Positions 26,397 to 36,183 of a DNA stretch of 64,000 nucleotides are shown here, one piece after another. The DNA lies in contig NZ_CP036278.1 in NCBI RefSeq assembly GCF_007748035.1, positions 1,178,001 to 1,242,000 of the forward strand. Reading direction: 5' to 3'. Position numbers and translations under genes: made by a program. The notes under the pieces were generated by a model. It worked only from the letters and a program-made list of their open reading frames with translations, did not search any database and was not told the origin of the DNA. How positions within the stretch are numbered: the stretch's first letter is position 1; each line of letters opens with the position of its first letter. This DNA comes from Aeoliella mucimassa (GTDB lineage: Bacteria; Planctomycetota; Planctomycetia; Pirellulales; Lacipirellulaceae).

Positions 26397-28038
26397 TGTT
26401 CTTCAACCGACCGCTCCACACGGTGAGCATTACCAACCCTGCCAGCATCACTGCATTCGTCGCTGGTTCAGGCACCGCCACAGCGTAGGAGAGGATTCCA
26501 TTGGGGCCCGAGCGAAACGCGATCTCTCCCCGAGCGTTGATCCAGGGGGATCCTGGTGGACCCTGCGTGAGCACCTGGCCTGAGTCCAATGCCAAGCTGT
26601 CGCCCCAGCGAGCGATTAGTTGTAGTCCGCCTTGGTCGTCTTGCGCCCAGATGCCAATGTTGTTGGAACTAGTGACCCCTTCACCGGTAAGGAAGCCACG
26701 AAAAGCTACCTGACCCAGCGAATTTATGACAGGAGGATCGAAGCCAAGGGCAAACAATACTCCTTCCGGCGTGCCAGGAGCTTGCTGGCCAGTACGAGCG
26801 ACGGTGGAGAGCGTTCCGTCGCTTACAGTCCAGATGCCAGATCCATCGAGGGGGTCGCTACCGTTGCCGATAAGTGGGGCAGTAAATGCGATGTCGCCTG
26901 CCGAGTTCATTGTAGGGCTGTGAAACTGATGGTTGCCTTTGGAGAATGGCCCGAATTGAACTTCGGCGGGGGCACCAGGAACTTGGTCTCCTTCGCGGAC
27001 GATAAGCGAAAGCGAATCGCCGTTGGTCACCCAGATGCCAGTATCGTTTAGGTCGTCGATATTAGGACCGGTCATGGCCCCTGCGAACGTTACAGTGCCT
27101 GCCGAATTGAAGGTCGGCTCGCCGAGTCGATTGAACTCAACTCCAGTTCCCGTTCCAATCGCGGGATCTCCTTCGCGAACCAAAAGCGACAGTGACCCAT
27201 CGCGTTCGGTCCAAATTCCACTGTCGTTGGAGGTGTCGATCTCGTCGCCAGCCAAGTGACCGAGGAAAGCTGTCTGGCCCAGTTTGTTGAATACAAACGC
27301 TTCGAAGTCGTCCGACGAACCAAAGTCGCGGAAGTAGACTCCTTCTGCAGTTCCCGGGGCGTGATCGCCGGTTCGCGCTACCAACGAAAGCACTCCGGCT
27401 GCTTCGGACCAGATTCCATAGGAATGAAAGCTACCACCTGCAGCGGTATCACGAAGGTTAGCGAGGAAGGCCGTTTGCCCCAAGTCGTTGAACTCAAGTT
27501 GGGTGAAGCCATCGAAGAGAAGTCCGTCGGCAACGCCGGGAGCCTGGTCACCCTGGCGAGCCACCGGTGTGAGCGTGCCGGATGGGTTCGACCACACGAC
27601 TCGAGAGTTAGTTTCGTCGAACCCGCTACCAGCAATCCCTCCCGAGAAAGCTAGCTGGCCGGTTGCATTCAGCGAGAGTGTAATGCCGGAGTCGAAATCG
27701 GCATATTCTACGCCTGGAGCGAATCCGGCCGCCTGCTCCCCGCCCCTGGCGATCAGTTGCAAATGGCCGGGCGTGCCTTGCCAGATGCCTCGACGGTTGG
27801 TGAAGTTGATCTCACCGCCTAAGGTGGCCAAACCGTTGAAGGCAACCTGCCCGTTGGCGTTGAGGTGAATCGCATTCAGTACCTCGCTAAAGGTCACTCC
27901 CGGTTCGAAGCCGGGAGCCTGCTCGCCCTGAAGCACGATTGCATCTGCTTGCTGCGGAGAGTTCGCATTGGCTGCATGGCTAACAAAGAGGGCTAGCAAA
28001 AAGGCGACCGAGAGCCGCCAGTAGGTGGTCCACATCAT
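26380..28038 (-). CDS. PEP-CTERM protein with NxxGxxAF tandem repeats
   Basis: 552 residues. A signal peptide (about 1-25) is followed by about eight repeats of roughly 60 residues. Each has an acidic start (for example REGDQVPGAPAEVQF), a central N..G..AF motif (LNANGQVAFNG, FNSAGTVTFAG, INSLGQVAFRG) and a GIW strand (DTGIW, SGIW). The C-terminus VPEPATNAVMLAGLVML with basic residues after it is a PEP-CTERM sorting signal. The repeats suggest a beta-propeller-like surface protein of unknown function. Its 3' end overlaps rlmN by 17 bases. Confidence 0.9.
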   Translation of the reverse strand: MMWTTYWRLSVAFLLALFVSHAANANSPQQADAIVLQGEQAPGFEPGVTFSEVLNAIHLNANGQVAFNGLATLGGEINFTNRRGIWQGTPGHLQLIARGGEQAAGFAPGVEYADFDSGITLSLNATGQLAFSGGIAGSGFDETNSRVVWSNPSGTLTPVARQGDQAPGVADGLLFDGFTQLEFNDLGQTAFLANLRDTAAGGSFHSYGIWSEAAGVLSLVARTGDHAPGTAEGVYFRDFGSSDDFEAFVFNKLGQTAFLGHLAGDEIDTSNDSGIWTERDGSLSLLVREGDPAIGTGTGVEFNRLGEPTFNSAGTVTFAGAMTGPNIDDLNDTGIWVTNGDSLSLIVREGDQVPGAPAEVQFGPFSKGNHQFHSPTMNSAGDIAFTAPLIGNGSDPLDGSGIWTVSDGTLSTVARTGQQAPGTPEGVLFALGFDPPVINSLGQVAFRGFLTGEGVTSSNNIGIWAQDDQGGLQLIARWGDSLALDSGQVLTQGPPGSPWINARGEIAFRSGPNGILSYAVAVPEPATNAVMLAGLVMLTVWSGRLKNITLGM

Positions 28039-28315
28039 GAGGCTTGCCTTCGCGCGTTACGAACACGGGAGAGTCGATGAGGCGCCATCGGCGACTCCCT
28101 CGGATACTTCGCCACGTCAACGTATTACCGTTGTGCTGTGGTTAAGTCTACCGAAAGGAGTCGCCAATTGCGAACTTATCCCCGCGTTTGCCGCGAATTA
28201 CAGCGGACAAGTCTCATCGTGCTATTCGCCTAAGGGGCGAAGCAGCCGGCCAGCAGAGAAAGCTAGCCGTAACTAGGAAGTGGAAGCTTAGAGTATCGTT
28301 CGTGCCAGGCTCCGT

Positions 28316-29200
28316 TTAGTACTCCGCTCCCAAGCGGAAGGTTAGTCCCACCCATCCCGCGTCGGTTAAGTAAGCCTCGTCCGATGCGTCGGCCTTCACC
28401 GCTGCATCGCTCCAGTTTTGCACTTCGGCACCACCGCCGTAGACGAGGGTCATCCGACGTCCGAGCTGGGTCTTGCCTTCGTATCCGGCCGACAGTTCCA
28501 CTTGCAGGCTGGTGTTGTTGATGGCCATGCCGGTCGCGTCGTCCAGGTCTCCGTTATCGGCCAGGATGGCATCGCCCATCACCATGCCCAGGCGGGTGCC
28601 AGCGTACAGGCGGTGGTTGCAGCGGAACTGATGGCTGATCTCAAAACCAGTAGTCAGGCCGGCGCCGTCCACGCGCCAGTCGAGGCCGGTGTCGTCATCC
28701 AGGTTGAACTCGCTCCAGCGAATGCCGCCAAAGCCTTCGAGAGTGGTCGACTTACCAAGCTGCACCCGCTTGTAAATCTCCATGTCGAACGTGTACGCGT
28801 CGATGGATACAAACCCGGTGTTGTCGACGGTGCTTTCGGTTTGATCGAAGAACCAATAGCGGACCCGTGCGCCCAGCCCGTTGCAGCTCTCTGCGCCGAG
28901 CGTGAAGCGGGGCGAGAGATCGAAGCCAAAGTCAACATTGTCGCCGTTGCCGATGATGCTGCCGGCGTCGATCGACTGAACCCCGCCCGATTGATGGTAC
29001 TTGGAGAATACAAAGTCAACATCGAAAGTAATCTGAGGGCCGGTGTTGCAGCAGCCGCCAAGATTGCTGAAGCCACACAGCTCGATGGATGTATCAGATT
29101 CGCCAGCGGGCGTGAAAGTGGTCGCCAGTTCCGTTCCATGGGTGGCAGCGTTAGACAGGAAAGCGACAAACGCAGCGGTGACTAGGGAATAAAATCTCAT
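28316..29200 (-). CDS. Outer-membrane beta-barrel protein, Lpg1974/porin-like
   Basis: 294 residues with signal peptide (1-22) and many alternating hydrophobic strands. Features include TFDMEIYKRVQLGKSTTLEG, GGIRWSEF and a terminal LTFRLGAEY-type strand, typical of a barrel in the outer membrane. A CGFSNLGGCCNTG Cys-rich segment near the N-terminus recalls the planctomycete Lpg1974-like family. The function is probably pore or surface structural. Distant from its neighbours, it looks monocistronic. Confidence 0.65.
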   Translation of the reverse strand: MRFYSLVTAAFVAFLSNAATHGTELATTFTPAGESDTSIELCGFSNLGGCCNTGPQITFDVDFVFSKYHQSGGVQSIDAGSIIGNGDNVDFGFDLSPRFTLGAESCNGLGARVRYWFFDQTESTVDNTGFVSIDAYTFDMEIYKRVQLGKSTTLEGFGGIRWSEFNLDDDTGLDWRVDGAGLTTGFEISHQFRCNHRLYAGTRLGMVMGDAILADNGDLDDATGMAINNTSLQVELSAGYEGKTQLGRRMTLVYGGGAEVQNWSDAAVKADASDEAYLTDAGWVGLTFRLGAEY

Positions 29201-29397
29201 GGTGAACCCTCCGTGGGTGTATCGTCCTTAAACGGACTGAGAGCATCGTGCAGTGGTAGTCCGACTCTAGAGGGGTATCGAACAAAAGTGGACCAAACGG
29301 GCAGGAATTGGCTATGCCTCGGCAAAGTCAACGCAGACCGTGCGAAATTGGGCTGTTACCGCGGGAAACCTGCGTTATGCCGCTGGTAGAGAACCGT

Positions 29398-31206
29398 TTA
29401 TCCCAAGTTCCACTCCGGCATGTATCGTCTCGCCAAATCGACTTTCAGCGGGGCGCGATAGTCGGGGCTGGGGAGATCCTCCTCTAGCACCAATGCGAAG
29501 CTAATCGCTTTGGTCTTGGAGCCGGGGGCGGTCGAGTGCGTAGCCAGCCGGGCGCCGAGGTCGAGGGCTTCGCCGACGAACAGCGGGGCTTTGCCTTTGG
29601 CGAGTAGCAGGTATACGCCGGCCGAGCCTGCGAGCTTCTCCGCATTGCGAACCGTCAGCTTCCGCGGGGCGGCAAAGTCGCGTGTGGCAAACACGTAGTC
29701 GTAGGCCTTGGCCTCTTGGGCGAGCGTGTGGCGGCTCTTGCGGAAATCGAGGGCCGCCCAGCGATAGTCAGCCGGGGTGAAGCCAGGCGCGAACCGCGCG
29801 GCCTGTTTGTCGAAGTACTCGGCAAAGCTCGGCGAGATCAGCAACTCGTCGATCGACTCGACACCGAACTTCGCAGTGGTCTGTTGCCAGGCAATTTCGG
29901 CCGCGAATTGATACTTGTCGAGTTCTTCGGTCTTGACCGGAGTGACCTTCGTCTTGGGACCTTTTGGCAGCTTGCCTGATTTTCGCAGTCGGACAAGTTC
30001 GTGATTCCAAATCTCCGGGCTACCCATCAGACCGGCTGCTTCGCACGCTTCGTGAAACTGGGTTTGCAAGTCAGGGCAGGCCAGCAGCCGATCAACCGAT
30101 AATCCACCTGCAGCCGAGCGAAACGCCTTGCCGATGGCGGTGCGTTGCAGTTTGCGGAGATTCACTTTGATCGGTTTTTTCGCTGCGGGCTTCTCAATAG
30201 CAGCGTTTTCGTTTGCGAGTGGTTCTGCTGCGAGCGGTTGCGTCGCGGGCTCTTCGTTTGTTGCTGGCTCTGGCTTCTCCTCCACGAAGTCGCTCGCGGT
30301 GAAGTTCGGCAACAGATTCTGATCCTTCAGTCGCCGACCGTTGGCGGTGTTCGGTGCGCTGGCAATCGCATCAGCCGGCCCATCAAGCGGATCGCCCGAC
30401 TTCACCGATTCGAGACGTTCGGTCGCGTAGCGGACGTACTCTTCCGATAGTTCGCAACCTGCGAACTGGCGGCCAAGTTTCTTTGCCACGGCGAGCGTGG
30501 TACCGCTGCCGGAGAAGGGGTCGAACACCTTCTCGCCTTCGTTGGAGCTGACGCGAATAATGCGTCCCAATAGTTGCTCGGGCATCTGGCAGCCGTGGAA
30601 ACCTTGGCGTTCCTTAAAAGTGCCGGCGACGCGGGCGAAGTACCAGGTGTCGTCCATCGCATTGAAGCCATAGCGATCGGACTGAAAGTCCTGCGGTCGG
30701 AAGATCCAGGTGTCGTCGGGCAGGCGGCCGAGCGGGTTCGCCCGCTTGTCGCCATACACCAGCGCCCGGGCCGAGGGGATCCGCACCGCGGGGTCGTCGG
30801 CGTTAAAGGTAAACTTGTCGGGATCCTTCACGAAGTGAAACAGGTGCACGTGCGAGCGACTGAACTTGCGTTTGCAGTTCACTCCGAACGTGTAATACCA
30901 GACCACCCAGCTGCGAGTGGTGAAGCCGATTTGCCGGTCGGCAATCACCTTGAGGTCGGCCGCGTACTCGTCGCCGATCGCCAGCCAGAAGCTGCCGGTC
31001 GGGATGAGCAGGCGATGTATCTCCTCCATCCACGCCCGCGACCAGTCCAGGTAATCGTCGTCGGCCTGGGAGTCGTCGTACTTGTCATAGTCGTACCCGA
31101 TATTGAACGGGGGGTCGGCAAAGGCCAGGTCAATTGATTCGCCGGGAAGCGAACGCATGTGCTCAATGCAATCACCGTGATGGATACTGGTTTCGACGAC
31201 AGGCAT
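29398..31206 (-). CDS. Beta-class DNA methyltransferase with C-terminal GIY-YIG-like domain
   Basis: 602 residues. The catalytic DPPF (31-34) lies near the N-terminus and the SAM motif DPFSGSGTT near residue 240, the order of beta-class N4-cytosine/N6-adenine methyltransferases. A proline/alanine-rich linker (about 305-350) leads to a helical part. A final domain (about 525-602) begins GVYLLLAKGKAPLFVGEALD, with R553 and terminal PEWN. This matches the GIY, YIG, Arg and Asn positions of GIY-YIG nucleases, but Lys (588) stands where the catalytic Glu is expected. No separate restriction gene is near. It could be an orphan methyltransferase with a DNA-binding tail or a single-chain restriction relic. 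Confidence 0.85.
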   Translation of the reverse strand: MPVVETSIHHGDCIEHMRSLPGESIDLAFADPPFNIGYDYDKYDDSQADDDYLDWSRAWMEEIHRLLIPTGSFWLAIGDEYAADLKVIADRQIGFTTRSWVVWYYTFGVNCKRKFSRSHVHLFHFVKDPDKFTFNADDPAVRIPSARALVYGDKRANPLGRLPDDTWIFRPQDFQSDRYGFNAMDDTWYFARVAGTFKERQGFHGCQMPEQLLGRIIRVSSNEGEKVFDPFSGSGTTLAVAKKLGRQFAGCELSEEYVRYATERLESVKSGDPLDGPADAIASAPNTANGRRLKDQNLLPNFTASDFVEEKPEPATNEEPATQPLAAEPLANENAAIEKPAAKKPIKVNLRKLQRTAIGKAFRSAAGGLSVDRLLACPDLQTQFHEACEAAGLMGSPEIWNHELVRLRKSGKLPKGPKTKVTPVKTEELDKYQFAAEIAWQQTTAKFGVESIDELLISPSFAEYFDKQAARFAPGFTPADYRWAALDFRKSRHTLAQEAKAYDYVFATRDFAAPRKLTVRNAEKLAGSAGVYLLLAKGKAPLFVGEALDLGARLATHSTAPGSKTKAISFALVLEEDLPSPDYRAPLKVDLARRYMPEWNLG

Positions 31207-31384
31207 GACGCACGTGGTCCTTCAAGAGAAAAGGAGTAATCGGAATCTGCCAAAATATCCTCCAATAACCAGTATTTCAAGGATTTCAGCTCGGCTTGGG
31301 GGTCATCAGCGGAAATCATTGGCGATATGTTGGGGTTTGTTGTCGTTTCGATTCGCTATTCTCTTCCCAGTTGGATTTGTTTGC

Positions 31385-32206
31385 ATGAAATTCGCACTCT
31401 GCAACGAGATGTTCGGTTCGATGCCGTTCGAGCAGGCGTTCGCCACCACGCGCAATTTGGGCTACACCGGCATTGAGATCGCTCCCTTCACGCTGGCCGA
31501 GGGCGAAACGGTCGATATTCGCGACGTTTCCGACGCCAAGCTGGCCGAAGTCAAGAAACAGGCGGCCGACGCAGGGCTGCAGGTGGTCGGCTTGCATTGG
31601 CTTTTGGCGAAAACCACCGGATTCTACCTGACGAGTCCCGATGCCGAGGTTCGCCGCAATACGGCCGAATACCTGCAGGCTTTGGCCACCGCCTGCGGAA
31701 AGCTGGGGGGCACGATCATGGTGCTCGGCTCACCACAGCAGCGAAATCTGCTGCCTGGCGTTACTTACGAACAAGCCGAAGAGTACGCGGCCGAAGTGCT
31801 TCGCGCGGCGATGCCGGTGTGTGCCGACAACAACGTGACGATCGCCCTCGAGCCGCTGGGGCCCGCCGAAGGGGACTTCATGATGACCGCCGACTCCGGA
31901 GTGCAGTTGGCGAAACTCGTCGACTCGCCGAATTGTCAGCTACACCTCGACGTGAAAGCGATGTCGAGCGAGAGCGATCCGATTGCTCAGGTCATCCGCG
32001 AGCACAGCGAATGGATGGTGCACTTCCACGCGAACGATCCCAACCTGCTAGGCCCTGGAATGGGCGACGTGGAGTTCGCACCGATCTTCGCCGCATTGAG
32101 CGACGTTGGTTACACCGGATGGGTGTCGGTCGAGGTGTTCAAGTACGAGCCAAGCCCCGAGGAAATCGCCCGCGTGAGCATGGAGTACATGCAGCAGTTT
32201 GTATAG
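31385..32206 (+). CDS. Sugar phosphate isomerase/epimerase (xylose isomerase-like TIM barrel)
   Basis: About 273 residues from ATG 31385. The upstream in-frame 60 codons do not resemble the family. Conserved features are GYTGIEIAPF, IALEPLGPAEGDF, LHLDVKAMSSE with metal-ligand Glu/Asp/His, HFHANDPNLLGPGMGDVEF and YTGWVSVEVF. PF01261 proteins isomerise or epimerise sugars with a divalent metal. The specific sugar is unknown. The gene is divergent from the methyltransferase and ends 31 bases before the convergent lysA stop. Confidence 0.9.
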   Translation: MKFALCNEMFGSMPFEQAFATTRNLGYTGIEIAPFTLAEGETVDIRDVSDAKLAEVKKQAADAGLQVVGLHWLLAKTTGFYLTSPDAEVRRNTAEYLQALATACGKLGGTIMVLGSPQQRNLLPGVTYEQAEEYAAEVLRAAMPVCADNNVTIALEPLGPAEGDFMMTADSGVQLAKLVDSPNCQLHLDVKAMSSESDPIAQVIREHSEWMVHFHANDPNLLGPGMGDVEFAPIFAALSDVGYTGWVSVEVFKYEPSPEEIARVSMEYMQQFV

Positions 32207-32237
32207 CCGACAGCAGGTTGGAAGCCTGCGGCGCGAC

Positions 32238-33488
32238 TCAAGGAATGCGTTCCAGGCGGATCAGGTCGTCGAGCGTTTGCCGCTCGCGAATTAGATGGGC
32301 GGTTCCACCATCGATCAGCACCTCGGCACAAAGTGGCTTCGAGTTGTAGTTGCTCGACATCGTGTAGCCGTAGGCTCCCGCACAACCGATCACCACGTAG
32401 TCGCCCACCTCGGCGGCAGGCAGTGAGCGAGGACTCACAAAACCACCTTCTTCCTGCGTGAAGATGTCGCCCGACTCGCAAAGAGGTCCGCCGACGACGA
32501 CCGCTTGTTCGCCGCGTTCGGTCGCACCATCGGCAGGGCAGAGCTGCATGGGATGATACGATCCGTACATGATGGGACGGGCTAGGTTGTTGAAGCCCGC
32601 GTCGACCAGGTAGAAATTGTTGCCGCCCATCTTCTTCACAGCTCGCACCTCGGTAACTAGCCAACCGCTCTCGGCGGTCAGGAATCGGCCGGGTTCGATT
32701 TCGAGCGACACGTGGTGGCCAAACTCCTTGGCCAATCGGCTGCGGGTCTTGTCCCACTGCTCGTAGTAGGCAGCGATGTCGACCGTTTCGTCGCCGTCGC
32801 GGTAGGGGGTGGGCAGGCCGCCGCCGGCACTGATGCTGGTGATGCTCGAGCCCACGGTCATCGCTGCCTTTTCCATCGCAGCGCTCACCTGGCTCAGGTG
32901 CTCCATGTCGGTGCCCGAGCCGATGTGCATGTGCAAGCCAGCGATCGACAGATTGTGTTCGGCCGCCCGCTCGATGCAGTCCTCGAGTTGCTCGTGCCAG
33001 ATGCCGTGCTTTGATTGCTCGCCGCCGGTGTTGGTTTTTTGGCTATGCCCGTGCCCGAAACCTGGGTTGATGCGAAGCGTGATCGATTTGCCGGGGGCCC
33101 GCTGGCCGTATTGCGAGATCATGTCGGGCGAGCCGCAGTTCACGGGAATCTCAAGCTCTACTACCTTGTCGAGCGCTTCCTGATCGAAGATGTCGGCTGT
33201 GTAGATGATTTCGGGAGGATCGTTAAACCCGGCCTGGTAGCCAGCCGCCAGGGCGCGGTGAATTTCGCCGGCGCTGACCGCGTCGACCAGTACTTCATGC
33301 TTACGCATCAGGTCGAGAATCGCCAGATTGCTACACGCTTTTTGGGCGTAGCGAACCACGTCGAACGATGCCAACTGCATGATTCGTTCGCGGATCACCG
33401 CGGCATCGTATACATAAAACGGAGTACCGAATTGCTGGGCAAGTTCGGTAATCGGTAGCCCGGCGATCTGATGAATAAGGTTTGGCAT
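32238..33488 (-). CDS. lysA: Diaminopimelate decarboxylase
   Basis: 416 residues, the fold III PLP decarboxylase that makes L-lysine from meso-diaminopimelate. The PLP lysine is K50 in VRYAQKACSN. The glycine loop SAGGGLPTPY and EPGRFLTAESG bind the phosphate. The partner-site Cys is in GGPLCESGDIF and the closing GAYGYTMSSNYN is typical. The YAQKACSN form, with Cys instead of the usual Asn, occurs in some divergent LysA-like proteins. A related decarboxylase is therefore not fully excluded. Confidence 0.92.
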   Translation of the reverse strand: MPNLIHQIAGLPITELAQQFGTPFYVYDAAVIRERIMQLASFDVVRYAQKACSNLAILDLMRKHEVLVDAVSAGEIHRALAAGYQAGFNDPPEIIYTADIFDQEALDKVVELEIPVNCGSPDMISQYGQRAPGKSITLRINPGFGHGHSQKTNTGGEQSKHGIWHEQLEDCIERAAEHNLSIAGLHMHIGSGTDMEHLSQVSAAMEKAAMTVGSSITSISAGGGLPTPYRDGDETVDIAAYYEQWDKTRSRLAKEFGHHVSLEIEPGRFLTAESGWLVTEVRAVKKMGGNNFYLVDAGFNNLARPIMYGSYHPMQLCPADGATERGEQAVVVGGPLCESGDIFTQEEGGFVSPRSLPAAEVGDYVVIGCAGAYGYTMSSNYNSKPLCAEVLIDGGTAHLIRERQTLDDLIRLERIP

Positions 33489-33576
33489 TCGATTATGGCT
33501 GAGAAACGGAGGTCAGAATGTCGAGAACAAGTGGTCACGGTAAACCACCCTGCGACTTCCGGCCAGGGGTGGCGCA

Positions 33577-33619
33577 TAAAAAACGGTGCCGTGCTTCCCG
33601 TAGAGAGGCACGGCACCGC
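33577..33619 (-). terminator. Rho-independent terminator of the secreted hypothetical gene
   Basis: Perfect 11-bp stem CGGTGCCGTGC (33584-33594) with GCACGGCACCG (33608-33618). Read on the minus strand it is followed by TTTTTTATG. It starts about 28 bases after the stop codon at 33647. Confidence 0.9.
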
Positions 33620-33646
33620 GTTGAGGTTCAGTTTGCCGAGAGGGTT

Positions 33647-35365
33647 TTAGAACCCAGCGGCAGCGCCCTGACGGCGAGCTTCCATGGCAGCAGCACCAAA
33701 GGCGTGCAGCACACCCTTCTCCAGCTCAAGGCGATAACGAGCCTTGCCATCGACCATGTCGACGGTCACGTGGATCTGGTCTTCACCTTCGCTCTTGGTG
33801 GTCAAAGCGTCGAGCATGGCTTCGCCAGTGGCATCGGGCTCGGCCTTCAGGCCCAGGCGAACCAGCGGCGTGAGGGCCACCGAGATCTTCATCGGCTTCA
33901 CAACGTCCGACGATCCGCCCGAAGCGTCCATCGCGGCCTTCATGTTGCTCATGCTGTTTGCACCAGCAGCCAGATAGAAGGTGTCGTCGCCGAGGGCCAG
34001 GGCCACGTCGAGCGATTCGCCCAGCATTTCGCGTGCGTCTTCTTCGTCAGCGGGAACAGGAATCGACAGGCTGTGGATCGTGCAGCCAGCGTGCGAGTCG
34101 GCATTCCAGTTGATGCCGGGGAAGTTCGGATCGCCTTCGACCAAAGCGGCCAGCTTCTTGAGGGCCGATTCGATCTTGCTGGTTTCCTTGGCGTAACCGC
34201 CAGCAACCATCGACAGCGAGTCATCCGAAACGTCAAAGTAACCAGCCATGTCCAACTTGCCAGTCAGCGCGGTGGCTTCCAGCGAGTCCATCAGATCGCC
34301 GATGGCTTCCTTCACGGTATCGCGAGCTTCCTCGTTCGGAAGGTCGACTTCCTGATCAATCGCGTTCATGATCTGCTGACGTAGCGAGCTGAGTTGGCCC
34401 ATCATGGCGTCGCGTTGCGAATCAAGGACGTCCGACGGAGTTTCGCTGGTCAGGTTAAACTGGATCGCAGCACCCTCTTTGATGCACCCAGAGAACTTGG
34501 TGCCCACGGGGGTGTAGCTGGCAATTTGATTGCCAAGGTCCGAGCCGGCAATGCCGCTGCAGGTGAAGTCGAGCGTTACGTTGCCAGCTTCCGGTTCGGT
34601 GTTGAAGCCAATTTCCAGTTCGTCGAGCTCATTCACCAGCTTGACGAGTTGCTCGATGTTGGCTTCGGTCATCTTGCTACGAGCCTCGAACGCTTCGTCG
34701 GTCTCGTTGGGCATCTGTTGCAGGCCTTGCTGGGCACCAGCACGGATCTGCTCGATGGCGATCGAACGATACATCTCAGGCACGTTCTGCACCATCACGC
34801 GGACACCGAGGTCGTAATCCTTGGCCAGGCTGTTGAACAGCTTGGCGGGATCGGCGGGAGTCGATTCCAGCATTTCGGGAGCCTGTGCCAGGAAGGCCCA
34901 GTTACCCGACTTCTTGACGTAAATGCTTTGGTTGGGGATTTCGATTTCCGAAATGCCGTCGCCTACATCGCTGACACCCATCTGGAACATGGTGGGCAGC
35001 GCGAGCAGCTTGTCGTAATCGGTCACTGGCAGGCAGACGACTGGTACGAACTGGAAGCCATCGGTCAGCACCACGGCGCCCCAAGGCTTCGACTTATCGA
35101 GGCCTTGCAGACCTTGTTGCTGGGTGAACAGCATCAACATGCTGTCGGCCTGTTGGCCAGCCTTTACCTGGCCGCCGAATTGGCCAAGAAAGTCGACATC
35201 GGAGAGCAATTCGGTGTAGTTGGTAGCCGAAATAACCGCGATGGGTTTCATTTCGTCGCTTTGGGCCGCGGCCGGGGCGGCCATACCGGCCAGCACGAGC
35301 AGCGCAGCGGCCGAACAAGCCAGCCAGCGACGCATGGTGCGAGAGATCGAGGTGCAATTAGGCAC
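33647..35365 (-). CDS. Secreted hypothetical protein of planctomycete type
   Basis: About 572 residues. I favour the GTG at 35365 because AGGAG lies seven bases upstream. ATG 35335 or TTG 35383 are alternatives. All give a signal peptide (MRRWLACSAAALLVLAGMAA) cut near AAAQSD. The rest is a soluble, mixed alpha/beta protein with acidic regions and no motif I recognise. Segments such as KPIAVISATNYTELLSDVDF and KISVALTPLVRLGLK recur in planctomycete exported proteins of unknown role. Strong codon bias toward GCC and GTC suggests good expression. It has its own terminator. Confidence 0.8.
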   Translation of the reverse strand: MPNCTSISRTMRRWLACSAAALLVLAGMAAPAAAQSDEMKPIAVISATNYTELLSDVDFLGQFGGQVKAGQQADSMLMLFTQQQGLQGLDKSKPWGAVVLTDGFQFVPVVCLPVTDYDKLLALPTMFQMGVSDVGDGISEIEIPNQSIYVKKSGNWAFLAQAPEMLESTPADPAKLFNSLAKDYDLGVRVMVQNVPEMYRSIAIEQIRAGAQQGLQQMPNETDEAFEARSKMTEANIEQLVKLVNELDELEIGFNTEPEAGNVTLDFTCSGIAGSDLGNQIASYTPVGTKFSGCIKEGAAIQFNLTSETPSDVLDSQRDAMMGQLSSLRQQIMNAIDQEVDLPNEEARDTVKEAIGDLMDSLEATALTGKLDMAGYFDVSDDSLSMVAGGYAKETSKIESALKKLAALVEGDPNFPGINWNADSHAGCTIHSLSIPVPADEEDAREMLGESLDVALALGDDTFYLAAGANSMSNMKAAMDASGGSSDVVKPMKISVALTPLVRLGLKAEPDATGEAMLDALTTKSEGEDQIHVTVDMVDGKARYRLELEKGVLHAFGAAAMEARRQGAAAGF

Positions 35366-35657
35366 AGTGGTACTCCTGGTCAAAATGGAAAGGGCCTAGG
35401 CTTCGCAGAATGCGAGCCGTGAAGCGGAATCGAAGAAGGTAGGCACAGCGGACTTCCGCCGCGCGGTGAATACTTTCTTCCACCCCGCTTACGAGGAAAG
35501 ATACTACGAAAACCCCGCCCCGGTTTCACAAAAAAGGGGCCGGTTTCGGCGATCCTGGCAGAAAATGCTTCGCTACGCCGCAGCGAATGCTGGCAATAAT
35601 GCCAACTCGGCGCGCAGAGGGAGCGTGGATCTCGCCTGAGAGGGCAGAGAGATCGGT

Positions 35658-35882
35658 TTACCGCTCGCGGTAAGTGATGCGGCCCTTCGTCAGATCGTAG
35701 GGCGATAGTTCAACTCGTACCCGGTCGCCCGGAACAATACGAATAAAGTGCTTGCGCATCCGGCCAGCCACATGGGCGGTCACCAAGTGTCCCCCTTCGA
35801 TTTCTACGCGAAATCGAGTGTTAGCCAAAGCTTGAGTTACTGTGCCCTCGACTTCGAGAGCCTCTTCTTTCTGATTCGCCAT
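35658..35882 (-). CDS. infA: Translation initiation factor IF-1
   Basis: 74 residues, full length, one OB-fold (S1-like) domain. Signature segments are [33 protein letters not shown] and [20 protein letters not shown]. It acts in 30S initiation with IF-2 and IF-3. It stands alone here rather than in a ribosomal-protein operon. Confidence 0.97.
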   Translation of the reverse strand: MANQKEEALEVEGTVTQALANTRFRVEIEGGHLVTAHVAGRMRKHFIRIVPGDRVRVELSPYDLTKGRITYRER

Positions 35883-36183
35883 AAAGTTTCAGTTGTCCCC
35901 CCAGTTCGTGCGAGGGCCTCCGTAGAGAAAATGGGTAGGCAGGAGAGTTTCGCCGCCTGAGCCTTGAGTGTCCGCCTGACAGCAGAAATTCCTGCAGCGA
36001 GGTAAGCCCTCAATACTACCACCCTCCGGGGGCCAAAGTCCAGTCAGTTATGACTGCAGTTAGGGGGACTTTTGCACCGAAATGAACGATTAGGGGAAAT
36101 ATATCACCTTCATAAGAAAATAGTGTGCCAGTTCCAGCCCATATGTCCCCATGTCGCGGGGATTACGATACATTTAAAAATCT
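35883..36183 (+). other. Divergent intergenic region between infA and the GAF-HlyD gene
   Basis: About 300 bases, AT-richer near 36090-36180, with no supported ORF. It should hold promoters for both genes. The GTG start of the GAF-HlyD gene follows directly after a TTTAAAAATCT stretch without a clear Shine-Dalgarno motif. Confidence 0.5.
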
